This document shows positions 1 to 8,284 of a stretch of 64,000 nucleotides of DNA, piece by piece. The position numbers and the translations under genes were made by a program. Numbering within the stretch: position 1 is the first letter of the stretch; every line of letters begins with the position of its first letter. Source of the stretch: JAICNG01 sp035249985 (GTDB lineage Bacteria > Gemmatimonadota > Gemmatimonadetes > Gemmatimonadales > Gemmatimonadaceae). The stretch covers positions 1-64,000 of the forward strand of contig DATFFP010000014.1 of NCBI GenBank assembly GCA_035249985.1, written 5' to 3'. Under the pieces are notes generated by a model. That model ran no database searches. It saw only the letters and a program-made list of their open reading frames with translations, and was not told the origin of the DNA.

Positions 1-2
1 TC

Positions 3-233
3 GAGCGTTATGCGGCGGAGGTGGGTGACGAGGACATGATCCACGGACCGGACACGGAGTCGGATGACGAGCTCTCTCCGGATGCATCGTGGTCGACGCG
101 GGCGCGGATCTGGTTGTGGCAGCGGTCGCGGGGGTATTTGCCCATTCGGGATCGGCGGGCGGCACTGGTCCGGCATCTGGACGCGGGACGCGGCGGTGCG
201 TCGCGGCCTTTCGAGGCAACCGCCTGCAGTTGA
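3..233 (+). CDS. C-terminal fragment of an unrecognised protein entering from the left edge
   Basis: The reading frame is open from the first bases of the window and stops at the TGA at 231-233, so any real gene starts outside. The visible 76 residues contain an acidic stretch (HGPDTESDDE) followed by a Trp/Arg-rich segment (IWLWQRSRGY) and a basic tail. I recognise no family. It could be a genuine 3' end or chance open frame in GC-rich DNA; codon use is compatible with coding but the evidence is weak. Confidence 0.35.
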   Translation, partial: ERYAAEVGDEDMIHGPDTESDDELSPDASWSTRARIWLWQRSRGYLPIRDRRAALVRHLDAGRGGASRPFEATACS

Positions 234-297
234 GCGCTGGCGTTCCGCGGACGCGAGCATGGTGACTACGCCCGACTTTTGCAGGTCTTTCGTATCG

Positions 298-726
298 ATG
301 CGCACATTGTCGCTGCCTCTCCCAACGCTTGGTCTACTGGTCGGCGTCGCCTGCTCCCTCACCGATCCCGCACACGAAGTGCGCGTGCCCGGCTCGCTCA
401 TCGCCTTTGGGGACACGGCCCGCATTGAGCTGCCCAGTCGCGCGGCCGTCGGGACGCCCGTCACGATCGTCGTGACCAGCTTTGCCGATGGATGCTCCCG
501 TCAGGGGGAGACCGAAGTCTCTCGTGGAGCCCTCGACGTGGACGTTGCGCCGTTCGACTACCGAACGGAGGGACGGGACGTCACGTGTCCCAGCATACTG
601 CGCCAGTTCCGGCGTGAGGCGGTCGTAACGTTCGATACTCCGGGACACGCGCTCATCAGGATCCGCGGCATGCAATTGCCCGGTGACCAGGCGCTCGTGC
701 TGACCCGTCAGCTCTTCATCGAATGA
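298..726 (+). CDS. Putative lipoprotein of unknown function
   Basis: 142 residues. The ATG at 298 opens a lipoprotein signal peptide: a short basic start (MRTL), a hydrophobic core and a lipobox (VGVACS) with Cys at residue 19, so the mature protein should be acylated and membrane-anchored. The rest is beta-rich with three further cysteines and no motif I can assign. An in-frame start far upstream at 64 would remove the signal peptide from the N-terminus and is rejected. No clear Shine-Dalgarno site. Confidence 0.6.
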   Translation: MRTLSLPLPTLGLLVGVACSLTDPAHEVRVPGSLIAFGDTARIELPSRAAVGTPVTIVVTSFADGCSRQGETEVSRGALDVDVAPFDYRTEGRDVTCPSILRQFRREAVVTFDTPGHALIRIRGMQLPGDQALVLTRQLFIE

Positions 727-940
727 CTTCTAGCCCTCAGAGCTCCGCGCGAACGCCGCAGACCTAGCAGCGGCATCGGGCTCGCGCCACGACGCGCGCG
801 ACGCCTCGCGTTAGGATACCGCCGCCTCCGACGTGAGCTTCACTGGTTCGACATAGTGTGTTAATGGTCCCGTAATTCGCACGTCACACGGGTTTCACAC
901 GTCGCCTGTAGCTTCGTCGCTCCGACTGCTCGGAGCGCGC

Positions 941-1513
941 ATGCACCCGTTCCTGCGGGACTTGACGACACTTGCTGCCGTGACTGCCGCGGGGGGGGTG
1001 GCGCTCCTCCAGGCCTTCTCCGCCAGTGCGCCGCCAGTTCCGCCGCGCCTCGCGGAATCCATCGCGCAGGGAGCAGCTCACGCCCCGATTACCTTCGGCG
1101 CACTTGTCCCCGGTGAGGCCATTCATGTACGGATTACCTCGCAGGGGTGCTTCCACGCCTTCGATAATCTCCTTGTCTTTTCCCCAACGGCCGATGGCGC
1201 GGACCTGACGCTCGCACCGCTTCGAGCGAACCTTGCCTCCGGCGCCTATTTCGTCACGCCTGACCGGCTTTCGGGCAGCCAGCTACAGGAGCTGGACGTA
1301 CTGCTCGAGTACTACCGCGCGCCACGCAGAGTCCCACGCGCCGGATGTACGACTCGTGAGAAAGTCGACGTCATGCTCATCCGCGCAGGTCAGATGGTCG
1401 CGCGCGAATATTTCACCGATGCTACATGCGGCTTCCCCGCGGAAAACGCCCTCACCTTTGCCCGATTGCTCCGCATCGCTCGCCGAGCATCAGTCCTGCC
1501 GCCGGAGAACTAG
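941..1513 (+). CDS. Exported or membrane-anchored hypothetical protein
   Basis: 190 residues from the ATG at 941. Residues about 8-28 form a hydrophobic segment (LAAVTAAGGVALLQAF) that is either an uncleaved anchor or a signal peptide ending near a Ser-Ala-Ser-Ala site. The mature part contains cysteines (QGCFHAF, AGCTTRE, ATCGFP) that could form disulfides outside the cytoplasm. No family recognised. The gene stands alone, followed by a long palindromic intergenic element. Confidence 0.6.
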   Translation: MHPFLRDLTTLAAVTAAGGVALLQAFSASAPPVPPRLAESIAQGAAHAPITFGALVPGEAIHVRITSQGCFHAFDNLLVFSPTADGADLTLAPLRANLASGAYFVTPDRLSGSQLQELDVLLEYYRAPRRVPRAGCTTREKVDVMLIRAGQMVAREYFTDATCGFPAENALTFARLLRIARRASVLPPEN

Positions 1514-1557
1514 TGAACTGCGTCTGAATTTCGGAGTGCAGCCTCAACGAGCCATGT

Positions 1558-1734
1558 AACCGCAGAAGGCCGCAACCGGACGGGCACTCCGTACGGATCA
1601 AAGCGTCGACCCCTCGTCCGAATGGCCGCCAATGCTGCACAAGGCAATGCGTTGTGGTTTCTCTGCGGCCATTGGACCAGGGGAAAGGCTATGCGCGAGG
1701 GAACGATTCCGGCCGGTTGCGGCCTTCTGCGGTT
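1558..1734. repeat. Composite long palindrome, copy 1
   Basis: Perfect 22-nt outer arms (1558-1579 and 1713-1734) enclose a second inverted pair (about 1616-1629 with 1665-1678). The core words CCTCGTCCGAAT, GCGGCCATT and GGACCAGGG, and the outer word GCAGAAGGCCGCA, recur in the same order at 54113-54265, so this is a dispersed element rather than a one-off hairpin. It fills most of the 378-nt gap between the genes ending at 1513 and starting at 1892. No ORF inside looks real. Confidence 0.8.
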
Positions 1735-1823
1735 CCATGCCCCTGCCCCCACCAACGCGGACGCAGGCCACTAGCTGTTGCAACTGGCGAGCGCGATGGA
1801 TAAGGTAGCCATCGCCTCAATCC

Positions 1824-1846
1824 CTTGAAGTGCAACTGCGAAGGCG
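1824..1846 (+). repeat. Dispersed 23-nt word, copy 1
   Basis: This stretch (CTTGAAGTGCAACTGCG and six further bases) recurs with two C/T changes at 2249-2271. The two copies flank the small membrane-protein gene at 1892-2170 as direct repeats about 425 nt apart. Meaning unknown. Confidence 0.5.
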
Positions 1847-1891
1847 CCCGTAGTTGAATGCATCGTCATACCGAGCACGCACGTCACGATC

Positions 1892-2170
1892 GTGAAAGCC
1901 GCGATGCGTATCGCCTCTTGGCGCTGGTGGGAGCTGGGGCTGTTCTGGTTTCTCGCGCTCATCCTGGCCTTCGCGCTCTTGCAGCTCGCGATCGCACGAC
2001 GATTTCCGCGGGGATTCTTCTGGCTCATCCCCTACCCACACTGGCGCTCGCTGCCCGGAGTCGCTGGATGGGTTCGCCACGAGCTCCCGCTCGCTTTCTA
2101 CGGGCTCGCGCTGGTTGCGATCACAGTGCTTGCCGTGACTCTCTACTGGGCCGCCACTCGCGGTAGATAG
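1892..2170 (+). CDS. Small two-helix membrane protein
   Basis: 92 residues from GTG 1892 (or 88 from ATG 1904). Two predicted membrane helices: about residues 14-34 (LGLFWFLALILAFALLQLAI) and about 68-86 (LAFYGLALVAITVLAVTLYW), with a short Pro/Trp-rich loop between. No catalytic motif and no family recognised. Flanked by two copies of a 23-nt direct repeat. The hydrophobic periodicity argues for a real gene, but neither start has a convincing ribosome-binding site. Confidence 0.5.
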   Translation: MKAAMRIASWRWWELGLFWFLALILAFALLQLAIARRFPRGFFWLIPYPHWRSLPGVAGWVRHELPLAFYGLALVAITVLAVTLYWAATRGR

Positions 2171-2248
2171 CGCCCGGCGCACCGCCGGAATAACGAGCGA
2201 TTGCACCGGTCGGGCGCGACGTCGAAGGTATTCATCGCGTGTGATCTT

Positions 2249-2271
2249 CTTGAAGCGCAACCGCGAAGGCG
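2249..2271 (+). repeat. Dispersed 23-nt word, copy 2
   Basis: Second copy of the word at 1824-1846, differing at two pyrimidines (T to C at both). It lies in the 222-nt gap before the SRPBCC gene. Confidence 0.5.
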
Positions 2272-2393
2272 GGCCCTTGCCCGCCCCTTCTGGAAAATCG
2301 CATGCAGGTGCACGCCCGCGTTAGGTTGCACCCCCAGCTGGGATAGACGTATGCTCCTGAGCGCGGACGCGAACACTCTCCAGGAGACGACGA

Positions 2394-2837
2394 ATGCAGT
2401 TCAGCATCACAACAGAGGTCGACGCTCCTCCGGACGTGGTGTTTGCTGTTCTGAGCGAGGTCGAGCGCTGGCCCGAGTGGACGCCGACGGTCACACGGGT
2501 AGAGCGCCTCGGTGACGCCGGCGCGCCGTTGGCGCTCGGCGCCCGCCTCCAAATCGTGCAGCCGAAGGTGCCGCCCGCCGAGTGGACGGTCACAGCACTC
2601 GAACCGGGTCGAGGCTTTCGGCTCGTCAGCCGCTCTCCCGGCGCAACTGTCGAAGCGAATCACTGGGCAGAGCCGACGGGAGCAGGGCATCGCTCCCGGG
2701 TGACGCTCTCCGTGACGTTTGCCGGCTTCCTGGGGCGGGTCGTCGGCTGGATGATGCGGGGTCTCAACACGCGGTACCTTGCACAGGAAGCGGCCGGGCT
2801 CAAACGCCGAAGTGAGGAGCGAGCTCGGGGCACGTAG
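2394..2837 (+). CDS. SRPBCC (START-like/polyketide cyclase) family protein
   Basis: 147 residues, normal length for the SRPBCC fold (polyketide_cyc2 group). The N-terminus has the family opening: a first strand (FSITTEVDAP) followed by the helix with the usual VFAVLSEVERWPEW pattern. Later strands carry alternating hydrophobics and a C-terminal helix (RYLAQEAAGLKRRSEE). Such proteins bind hydrophobic ligands in the cytoplasm; the ligand cannot be told from sequence. The start has a strong Shine-Dalgarno site (AGGAG) about 8 nt upstream. Monocistronic by spacing. Confidence 0.85.
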   Translation: MQFSITTEVDAPPDVVFAVLSEVERWPEWTPTVTRVERLGDAGAPLALGARLQIVQPKVPPAEWTVTALEPGRGFRLVSRSPGATVEANHWAEPTGAGHRSRVTLSVTFAGFLGRVVGWMMRGLNTRYLAQEAAGLKRRSEERARGT

Positions 2838-3011
2838 TGCGGCGGTGTCTTTGGCGCGGCCGCCGGCCGTCCTGACGCAGAGCATCTCCCGGCGAGCAGC
2901 TCGAGGCGAGACGCGGGTCTATCCATCGGGAAGGGTCTCGCTGCACTATACGGTGCCCAGCGCGCGGTGACCCTGCCGCCTAACGGGCACCTTTACCTGG
3001 AGCGCATCACC

Positions 3012-3521
3012 ATGAAGACGCCGGGAACCGGGCGTAGGCCTGGCAAAGCGAAGGCGACGTCCAAACGCGCGTCGGGCGCAGGCAAGCCACGCAAGTCGGC
3101 CACCAAATCCAGGGCCCCGCTGAAGAGCCATGAGCAAGCAACCGGGGAGTCAGCTTCCAGGCTGATCGACCAGCGAATCCGCGACCTGGGAGGGTGGCGC
3201 GGGGAGACCCTGGCCCGCATGCGGGCGCTGATCCTGGACGCCGACCCCGAGATGACCGAAGAGTGGAAGTGGATGGGGACGCCAGTCTGGTCGCACCACG
3301 GGATTGTCTGCACCGGGGAGTCGTACACGAAGGTCGTGAAGCTCACGTTCGCCCGGGGGGCCAGCATCCCAGACCCATCGCGCCTCTTCAATTCCAGCCT
3401 GGAGGGCAACACACGACGGGCGATCGACATCCACGAAGGGACCGAGGTCGACGCGGGCGCGTTCATGGCGCTCGTGAAGGCCGCGGTGGCGCGGAATGGC
3501 CAGACGTCGAAGAAACGGTAA
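3012..3521 (+). CDS. DUF1801 (YdhG-like) protein with Lys-rich N-terminal tail
   Basis: 169 residues. Residues about 1-45 are a low-complexity Lys/Arg/Ser/Ala/Gly tail (GKAKATSKRASGAGKPRK) resembling histone H1 tails. Residues about 50-165 form a DUF1801 domain (the Bacillus iron-chaperone Fra/YdhG fold), with the family's W-x-P-V/L segment (MGTPVWSHHG), the KVVKLTFARG strand and the RAIDIHEG strand. Function in this lineage is unknown. The next gene is a paralogue in the same orientation. ATG 3012 is preferred over GTG 2967 because GGAG lies about 11 nt upstream. Confidence 0.8.
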   Translation: MKTPGTGRRPGKAKATSKRASGAGKPRKSATKSRAPLKSHEQATGESASRLIDQRIRDLGGWRGETLARMRALILDADPEMTEEWKWMGTPVWSHHGIVCTGESYTKVVKLTFARGASIPDPSRLFNSSLEGNTRRAIDIHEGTEVDAGAFMALVKAAVARNGQTSKKR

Positions 3522-3570
3522 CCCTGAGGCGCATTCTGAAATCATCAATTCCCTATTAGCCGCCGTCATC

Positions 3571-4170
3571 ATGAAGTCGTCAGCGGGTCACGTGCGCATG
3601 CCCGGCAAGGCCAAGCCAAAGGCCAAGGGTACGTCGCGCGTACGCAAGTCACGCAGGTCGTCCAACAAGTCCACGTCCGCGCCGAAGGCAGGCACGAAGC
3701 CCAAGCCACGTACGAGTGAGGCCAGGTCCCTCAAGGCGCGAACAGGCGGGAAGAGTCCCGTCGTTCTCCTCTCCGGCGGCAATCCGCAAATCGCCAAGGC
3801 GGACGGGGACGCCCCAGTTCAGGCGTATATCGCCGCCATGCCAGGCTGGAAGCGCGACCTGGGGAAGCGCCTCGACGCGCTGATCGTGCGGAACGTGCCT
3901 AACGTGCGCAAGGCGGTGAAGTGGAACTCGCCGTTGTACGGCATCGAGGGCCAGGGCTGGTTCCTGTCGTTCCACGTGTTCACCCGCTACGTGAAGGTGA
4001 CCTTCTTCCGAGGCACATCGCTGCAGCCGGTCCCGCCAGGCCCGAGCAAACACAAGGACGTGCGCTACATCGACATCCACGAGAGCGATGCACTCGACGA
4101 GGCGCAGATGGCGACCTGGGTGAAGCAGGCGGCCGGGTTGCCCGGCTGGGCTCCCGGTCAACCGTCCTGA
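3571..4170 (+). CDS. DUF1801 (YdhG-like) protein, tandem paralogue with longer basic tail
   Basis: 199 residues. The first about 65 residues are again Lys/Arg/Ser/Pro-rich (GKAKPKAKGTSRVRKSRRSS). The DUF1801 domain follows (about 80-190), with VQAYIAAMPGWKRD, the KWNSPLYG segment, the VKVTFFRG strand and the RYIDIHES strand. Sequence and layout match the preceding gene, so the pair arose by tandem duplication with the tail retained or extended. The tails suggest nucleic-acid or polyanion binding, which is inference only. Confidence 0.8.
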   Translation: MKSSAGHVRMPGKAKPKAKGTSRVRKSRRSSNKSTSAPKAGTKPKPRTSEARSLKARTGGKSPVVLLSGGNPQIAKADGDAPVQAYIAAMPGWKRDLGKRLDALIVRNVPNVRKAVKWNSPLYGIEGQGWFLSFHVFTRYVKVTFFRGTSLQPVPPGPSKHKDVRYIDIHESDALDEAQMATWVKQAAGLPGWAPGQPS

Positions 4171-4202
4171 GGATGTGCCTTCGCCCGAGTTGAGCGCAGA
4201 TC

Positions 4203-4712
4203 ATGAGCATGGAGGCCCGGTACATTCTGGGCGCAATTGCCATCGGCATTGGCGCGACTCTGCTCATGGACCTGTGGAATCTGCTTCTGAAGCGGATGTT
4301 CGATATTGCCTCGCTCAACTACTGTTTGCTTGGACGCTGGGTGCGGCACATGGCGGAGGGCACGATTCGACATGCGAGCATCAGCGCCGCCCAACGGAAG
4401 CCCTTCGAGTGCACAGTCGGCTGGATTAGCCACTACACGATTGGCGTCGCCTTCGCGTTGGCGTTCGTGGCTTTGGCATCGGGCGCCTGGCTTGCTCGGC
4501 CCACCGTGCTGCCTGCGCTGCTCTACGGGATCGGGACCGTCGTGTTCCCCTTCTTCATCATGCAGCCGTCGCTCGGCCTCGGCATCGCCGCGTCAAGAAC
4601 GCCCAAACCCGCGCGGGCCCGGCTGAAGAGCCTCGTGACACACACCGTATTCGGGGTGGGGCTGTATGTCTCCGCGCTCGCCGTGAGCTACCTGTTACGG
4701 ATGCGCACCTAA
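4203..4712 (+). CDS. DUF2938-family integral membrane protein
   Basis: 169 residues, the family's normal size. Four hydrophobic helices: about 7-29 (ILGAIAIGIGATLLMDLW), 78-97 (IGVAFALAFVALASGAWL), 102-125 and 145-165. The N-terminal G-x-x-A-T-x-x-MDLWN motif and the later FFIMQPSLGLGIAASRTP stretch are characteristic of DUF2938. Function unknown in the family. ATG 4203 is followed two codons later by another ATG. Probably co-transcribed with the DUF1801 genes, given the 32-nt gap. Confidence 0.75.
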   Translation: MSMEARYILGAIAIGIGATLLMDLWNLLLKRMFDIASLNYCLLGRWVRHMAEGTIRHASISAAQRKPFECTVGWISHYTIGVAFALAFVALASGAWLARPTVLPALLYGIGTVVFPFFIMQPSLGLGIAASRTPKPARARLKSLVTHTVFGVGLYVSALAVSYLLRMRT

Positions 4713-4872
4713 CCACTTGCCGGCGAGGACGCCGGCGTCGGCGCCGCCGGCCTCACACCCGTGGCCATGGTCGCCGCCTCGCCCGAACCGCTCGGGCTGG
4801 GCTCGAGCCGGAGCTCTGCCGCTACGGGGACCAGGCAGCCGTGATGCCGCGCGTCCCCCACCCTTGACCGCG

Positions 4873-4923
4873 GATACCTTGACGTTCGACAACAGCCGTC
4901 GTATTGTCGAATGACAAGGTATC
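4873..4923. promoter_or_regulatory. Inverted repeat upstream of the GIN-domain gene, possible operator or hairpin
   Basis: Arms GATACCTTG-n4-TCGACAA (4873-4892) and TTGTCGA-n4-CAAGGTATC (4904-4923) are perfect inverted repeats around a matching 4-nt internal bulge and an 11-nt loop. It lies 74 nt before the start at 4997 and is AT-richer than its surroundings. It could be an operator, an RNA hairpin or the relic of a small element. The rest of the 4713-4996 gap shows nothing else. Confidence 0.45.
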
Positions 4924-4996
4924 GCGACGGAGCGAGTCCGGCCGCCGCGCTATCGACTCTCTAACGTGGGTCGTACATCGCACAGGAGAAGCGATC

Positions 4997-5686
4997 ATGA
5001 GATCCCGCCTTACGCTCGCCTGCGGGCTGCTCGCGCTTTGGGCAGTCGCGTCCGTGGAGATGGCCGCCCAGCCGGAACCCATCTCGGTCGAGGTTGCACC
5101 CTTCCGCTCGGTCCAGCTGCGGCACGGCGGCCACGCGATCCTTCGCTATGGGACAACCCAGCGGGTGACGTTCCTCAAGGGCAGCCCAGACCATACGGAG
5201 GTCACCGTCACGTCAGGGGATGGCCTGGTCATCGACAAATGCAGGCGCAAATGCGCTCGAGGTTATGAGCTCGAGATCGAGATCGTCACTCCCGAGCTCG
5301 CCCGCGTCTCCGTCGCGCAGGGAGGCATCCTTCAGAGCCGGGGCAGCTTCCCTCGTCAGGCGGGGATCGACGCCACCGTCGACAACGGTGGTACCGTCGA
5401 CATTCGCTCGATGTCGGTGGGGAGTGTCACCGCCTCCGTGCTGAGTGGCGGAAGAATTCTCGTGAGGCCGCTCACCGCGATGTCCGCCAGCGTCGTCGAG
5501 GGTGGAAACATCACGTATTGGGGCGATCCGCGGGTGACCCAATCGATCCAGCATGGCGGCGTCATCACGAGGGGGGTCCCATCCGAGGCCGACCAACCCC
5601 TTTCGGAGGTGAGCCCGGCGATTGCTCCGCTGCACGAGATCGAGCCACCCGCTCCGACCAGGACAGACCGCAGTCTCCGGCTGTGA
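4997..5686 (+). CDS. Secreted DUF2807 (GIN-domain) protein
   Basis: 229 residues with a signal peptide (residues 1-24: basic MRSR, hydrophobic ACGLLALWAVA, cleavage near EMAAQ). The mature part is the putative auto-transporter adhesin head GIN domain (DUF2807). It is a parallel beta-solenoid recognisable by repeated short Gly/Ser/Val strands such as IDATVDNGGTVDI, VTASVLSGGRILV and SASVVEGGNITYWG, ending in a Pro-rich tail. Extracytoplasmic; role unknown. Strong ribosome-binding site AGGAGAA about 7 nt before ATG 4997. Confidence 0.8.
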   Translation: MRSRLTLACGLLALWAVASVEMAAQPEPISVEVAPFRSVQLRHGGHAILRYGTTQRVTFLKGSPDHTEVTVTSGDGLVIDKCRRKCARGYELEIEIVTPELARVSVAQGGILQSRGSFPRQAGIDATVDNGGTVDIRSMSVGSVTASVLSGGRILVRPLTAMSASVVEGGNITYWGDPRVTQSIQHGGVITRGVPSEADQPLSEVSPAIAPLHEIEPPAPTRTDRSLRL

Positions 5687-5734
5687 TCCGACACGCCTAA
5701 CGTCTATCCGCCACCTTCACGACCACTGCCGATC

Positions 5735-6220
5735 ATGTCAGCACGCAACCGCAGCTCGAGAATGACGCGCCTCTCGCTCACGATCGCCTGTAGCGCGACG
5801 ATCGCCTGTAGCGCGACGATCGCGCTCCCGACCATCTCGCACGCACAGTCCGCGGCCGATAGCGCGGCGATCCTCGCCCCTGCGCTCGATTACATCGAGG
5901 GGTGGTACGCCGGCAGCGCCGAGCGCATGGAGCGCGCCGTTCACCCGGATCTGGCGAAGCGCATCATGAATACCGACCAGCGCGGACGGCGCGTGCTGGG
6001 GCACCAGAGCGCGATGACGCTCGTCCTCAACACGCGGGGCGGCGGCGGGAAAGAGACGGCACCCGCCGAGCAGCGCAAAGACGTTCGCATCCTCGATATC
6101 TTCGGCAATGCTGCGAGCGTACGGGTCGACGCCGGCACCTGGGTCGATTACCTCCACATCGCCAGGTGGAACGACCGATGGGTCATCGTCAACGTGCTTT
6201 GGGAGCTTCGGCGGCAGTAG
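5735..6220 (+). CDS. Secreted NTF2-like (putative lumazine-binding, Lumazine_bd_2) protein
   Basis: 161 residues from ATG 5735, or 152 from ATG 5762, which gives a tidier signal peptide. The signal peptide contains a tandem 18-bp duplication (5780-5815) encoding IACSAT twice. The mature domain has the Lumazine_bd_2 pattern: YIEGWYAGSAERMERAVHP, LAKR, then LVLNTRGG and IFGNAASVRVD, ending WVIVNVLWELR. The same domain, with high nucleotide similarity, is fused into the beta-lactamase-fold protein at 10308-12506 (its residues about 470-600). Catalytic role unknown; it may be a periplasmic ligand-binding domain. Confidence 0.75.
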   Translation: MSARNRSSRMTRLSLTIACSATIACSATIALPTISHAQSAADSAAILAPALDYIEGWYAGSAERMERAVHPDLAKRIMNTDQRGRRVLGHQSAMTLVLNTRGGGGKETAPAEQRKDVRILDIFGNAASVRVDAGTWVDYLHIARWNDRWVIVNVLWELRRQ

Positions 6221-6380
6221 CGCCTCACTCTCCTGCATGGGCGATCAACGCGATCGACGCGCGCTCTCGCCATCGCCCGAGCGCACCGGCATAATTCGAG
6301 TTGGCGGACCTCCCACGCCTCGCTCGGCTCCTGCGGGCCCTCGAGCGTGTGTTGGCGCACTGACGACTCCAGATTGGCCC

Positions 6381-7337
6381 ATGCGTGACATCCGCGTCGC
6401 GACCGTCCAGTTTCAGCACGCGCCGGGCGACAAGCCGTACAACCTCGGACGCGTCCGCGAGTTCGCGGCCGAGGCCGCGCGGCGCGGCGCGGAGATCATC
6501 GTGTTCCCCGAGATGTGTCTCACCGGCTACTGGCACGTGCGCAACCTCTCGCGCGAGGCGGTCGATGCGCTGGCCGAGCCGATCCCTGACGGCGCTGCGA
6601 CGCAACAGCTCCTGCGCCTGTCGCACGAGCACGGGATGACCATTGGGGCGGGACTCATCGAGCGCTCGGAAGACGGCCGCCTCTACAACGCGTACGTCGT
6701 CGCAATGCCGGACGGCCGCTGGGCACTGCATCGCAAGCTGCACGAGTTCGTGAGCGAATTTCTCTCGAACGGAGATCGGTACACCGTCTTCGACACCCCG
6801 CACGACTGTCGAGTCGGCGTGCTGACCTGCTACGACAACAACATCGTCGAGAACGCACGCGCCACGGCGCTGCTCGGCGCCGAGATTCTGCTCGCTCCCC
6901 ACCAAACGGGCGGGTGCAATTCGATGAGTCCGCGCGCGATGAAGCCGGTCGATCCCGCCATTTGGGCGCGACGACACGAAGATCCGGCGGCGATCCGTGC
7001 CGAGCTGTGCGGCATCAAGGGGCGCGCGTGGTTGATGCGATGGCTGCCGAGCCGCGCCCACGATAACGGGATGTTTCTGCTCTTCAGCAATGGCATCGGT
7101 CCCGATGATGACGAGATTCGCACCGGGAACGCGATGGTGCTCGACCCCTATGGTGAGGTGATTGCCGAAACGTGCGAGCCGGGCGACGACATGGTCGTGG
7201 CGGATCTGGACGCGTCGGTCCTGCCGACATCGTCGGGTCGCCGGTGGCTGCGCGCGCGCCGCCCCGAGCTCTACGAGTGCCTAACGCAGCGCACCGGTCG
7301 GGAGCAGGACACGCGGCGGGTCCGTTTCGGGAAGTAG
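6381..7337 (+). CDS. Carbon-nitrogen hydrolase (nitrilase superfamily amidase)
   Basis: 318 residues, a single nitrilase domain. The catalytic triad is intact: Glu44 (IVFPEM), Lys119 (LHRKLH) and Cys150 (LTCYDNN). Such enzymes hydrolyse amide or nitrile bonds in the cytoplasm through a Cys thioester. The insertion around APHQTGGCNSMSPRAM is typical of the aliphatic-amidase or N-carbamoyl-amidase side, but the substrate is not determinable. A longer upstream frame from 6108 overlaps the previous gene and lacks domain similarity, so ATG 6381 is used. Confidence 0.85.
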   Translation: MRDIRVATVQFQHAPGDKPYNLGRVREFAAEAARRGAEIIVFPEMCLTGYWHVRNLSREAVDALAEPIPDGAATQQLLRLSHEHGMTIGAGLIERSEDGRLYNAYVVAMPDGRWALHRKLHEFVSEFLSNGDRYTVFDTPHDCRVGVLTCYDNNIVENARATALLGAEILLAPHQTGGCNSMSPRAMKPVDPAIWARRHEDPAAIRAELCGIKGRAWLMRWLPSRAHDNGMFLLFSNGIGPDDDEIRTGNAMVLDPYGEVIAETCEPGDDMVVADLDASVLPTSSGRRWLRARRPELYECLTQRTGREQDTRRVRFGK

Positions 7338-7495
7338 AGCCGAGCGCGCGAGTCGCGGTGGCCCCGCGAAGCGAAGCCCGTGAAACCTTGCGCGTGCGCC
7401 CTCGTATGGCTACCCCATAGGGACAACGGATCCACCCAGCAGCGCCGGTGAAGCCTGCGCCAGGGTGTTGGCCTCTCCGCGCAGCCACGAGGACC

Positions 7496-8173
7496 ATGAC
7501 TCGCACCACGAACGCCCGAATCGCTGGCTCGACGTTTCTCATCTACATCGCGGCTGGCATCACCAGCATGGTCCTGTTCCGCGGCGCGACACGCGGAGAT
7601 GCGATCGCGGACAAGCTCGCGAGCATTGCTGGCCAGGGGACTGACGTCGGGGTGCTGGTATTGCTCGGTTTCGTCCAGGCCTTCTCGGCGCTCATCCTGG
7701 GCGTCACGCTGTGGGCCATTACGCGTGACGAGGACAGTGACATGGCGATGTTCGGCCTCACCTGTCGCGTCGGCGAGGGCATCATCGGCGGACTTTCCAT
7801 CCCGGGAATCCTCACCGTGTTTTCGCTGTCCACGTCTGCGGGAACGGACGCCTCTGCAGCCGCGGCCGCGCAGACGCTTGCGGGCTACCTGCTCCGTGAC
7901 GACGTCGCGCTCCCCGCGACCTTTTTCGCCGTGGGCAGTACGCTCTTCTCCTGGCTGTTGCTGCGAGGACGGATGATCCCCCTCTCCCTCGCCTGGCTTG
8001 GCGTGGCCGCGTCGGTGTTGCTGGTGGTTTGTCTTCCGCTGATCTACGCGGGATTCCTCCACGGACCGATCGAGATGCTGATGTGGTTGCCTATGCTGGT
8101 GTTCGAGGTGGTGCTCGCGTTGAGGCTGCTCATCAAAGGCGTCGCCGCGCCGACTCGCACGCAAGCGGCCTGA
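7496..8173 (+). CDS. DUF4386-family membrane protein
   Basis: 225 residues. Predicted helices at about 10-28, 50-72, 88-108, 135-158, 165-186 and 195-213; the opening IAGSTFLIYIAAG segment and central LTCRVGEGII match the DUF4386 pattern. Function unknown in the family. ATG 7496 is preceded by CACGAGGACC with a weak Shine-Dalgarno site. It sits about 110 nt before the LytS-type kinase and may be co-transcribed. Confidence 0.75.
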   Translation: MTRTTNARIAGSTFLIYIAAGITSMVLFRGATRGDAIADKLASIAGQGTDVGVLVLLGFVQAFSALILGVTLWAITRDEDSDMAMFGLTCRVGEGIIGGLSIPGILTVFSLSTSAGTDASAAAAAQTLAGYLLRDDVALPATFFAVGSTLFSWLLLRGRMIPLSLAWLGVAASVLLVVCLPLIYAGFLHGPIEMLMWLPMLVFEVVLALRLLIKGVAAPTRTQAA

Positions 8174-8284
8174 TTCACCAATCTCGCTGCTGCTTCCATC
8201 TGGAGGTAATCCTGAGATGAAGTGGCCGTCCGGCGGGATGAGTAGCGCTTGCCTCCCTTCGTCTCACGGTCAAATTCTCTCGTG

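Noticed and set aside
6108..6380. N-terminal extension of the nitrilase gene
   Set aside because: It overlaps the preceding NTF2-like gene in another frame, is low-complexity, and the nitrilase domain begins precisely at ATG 6381.
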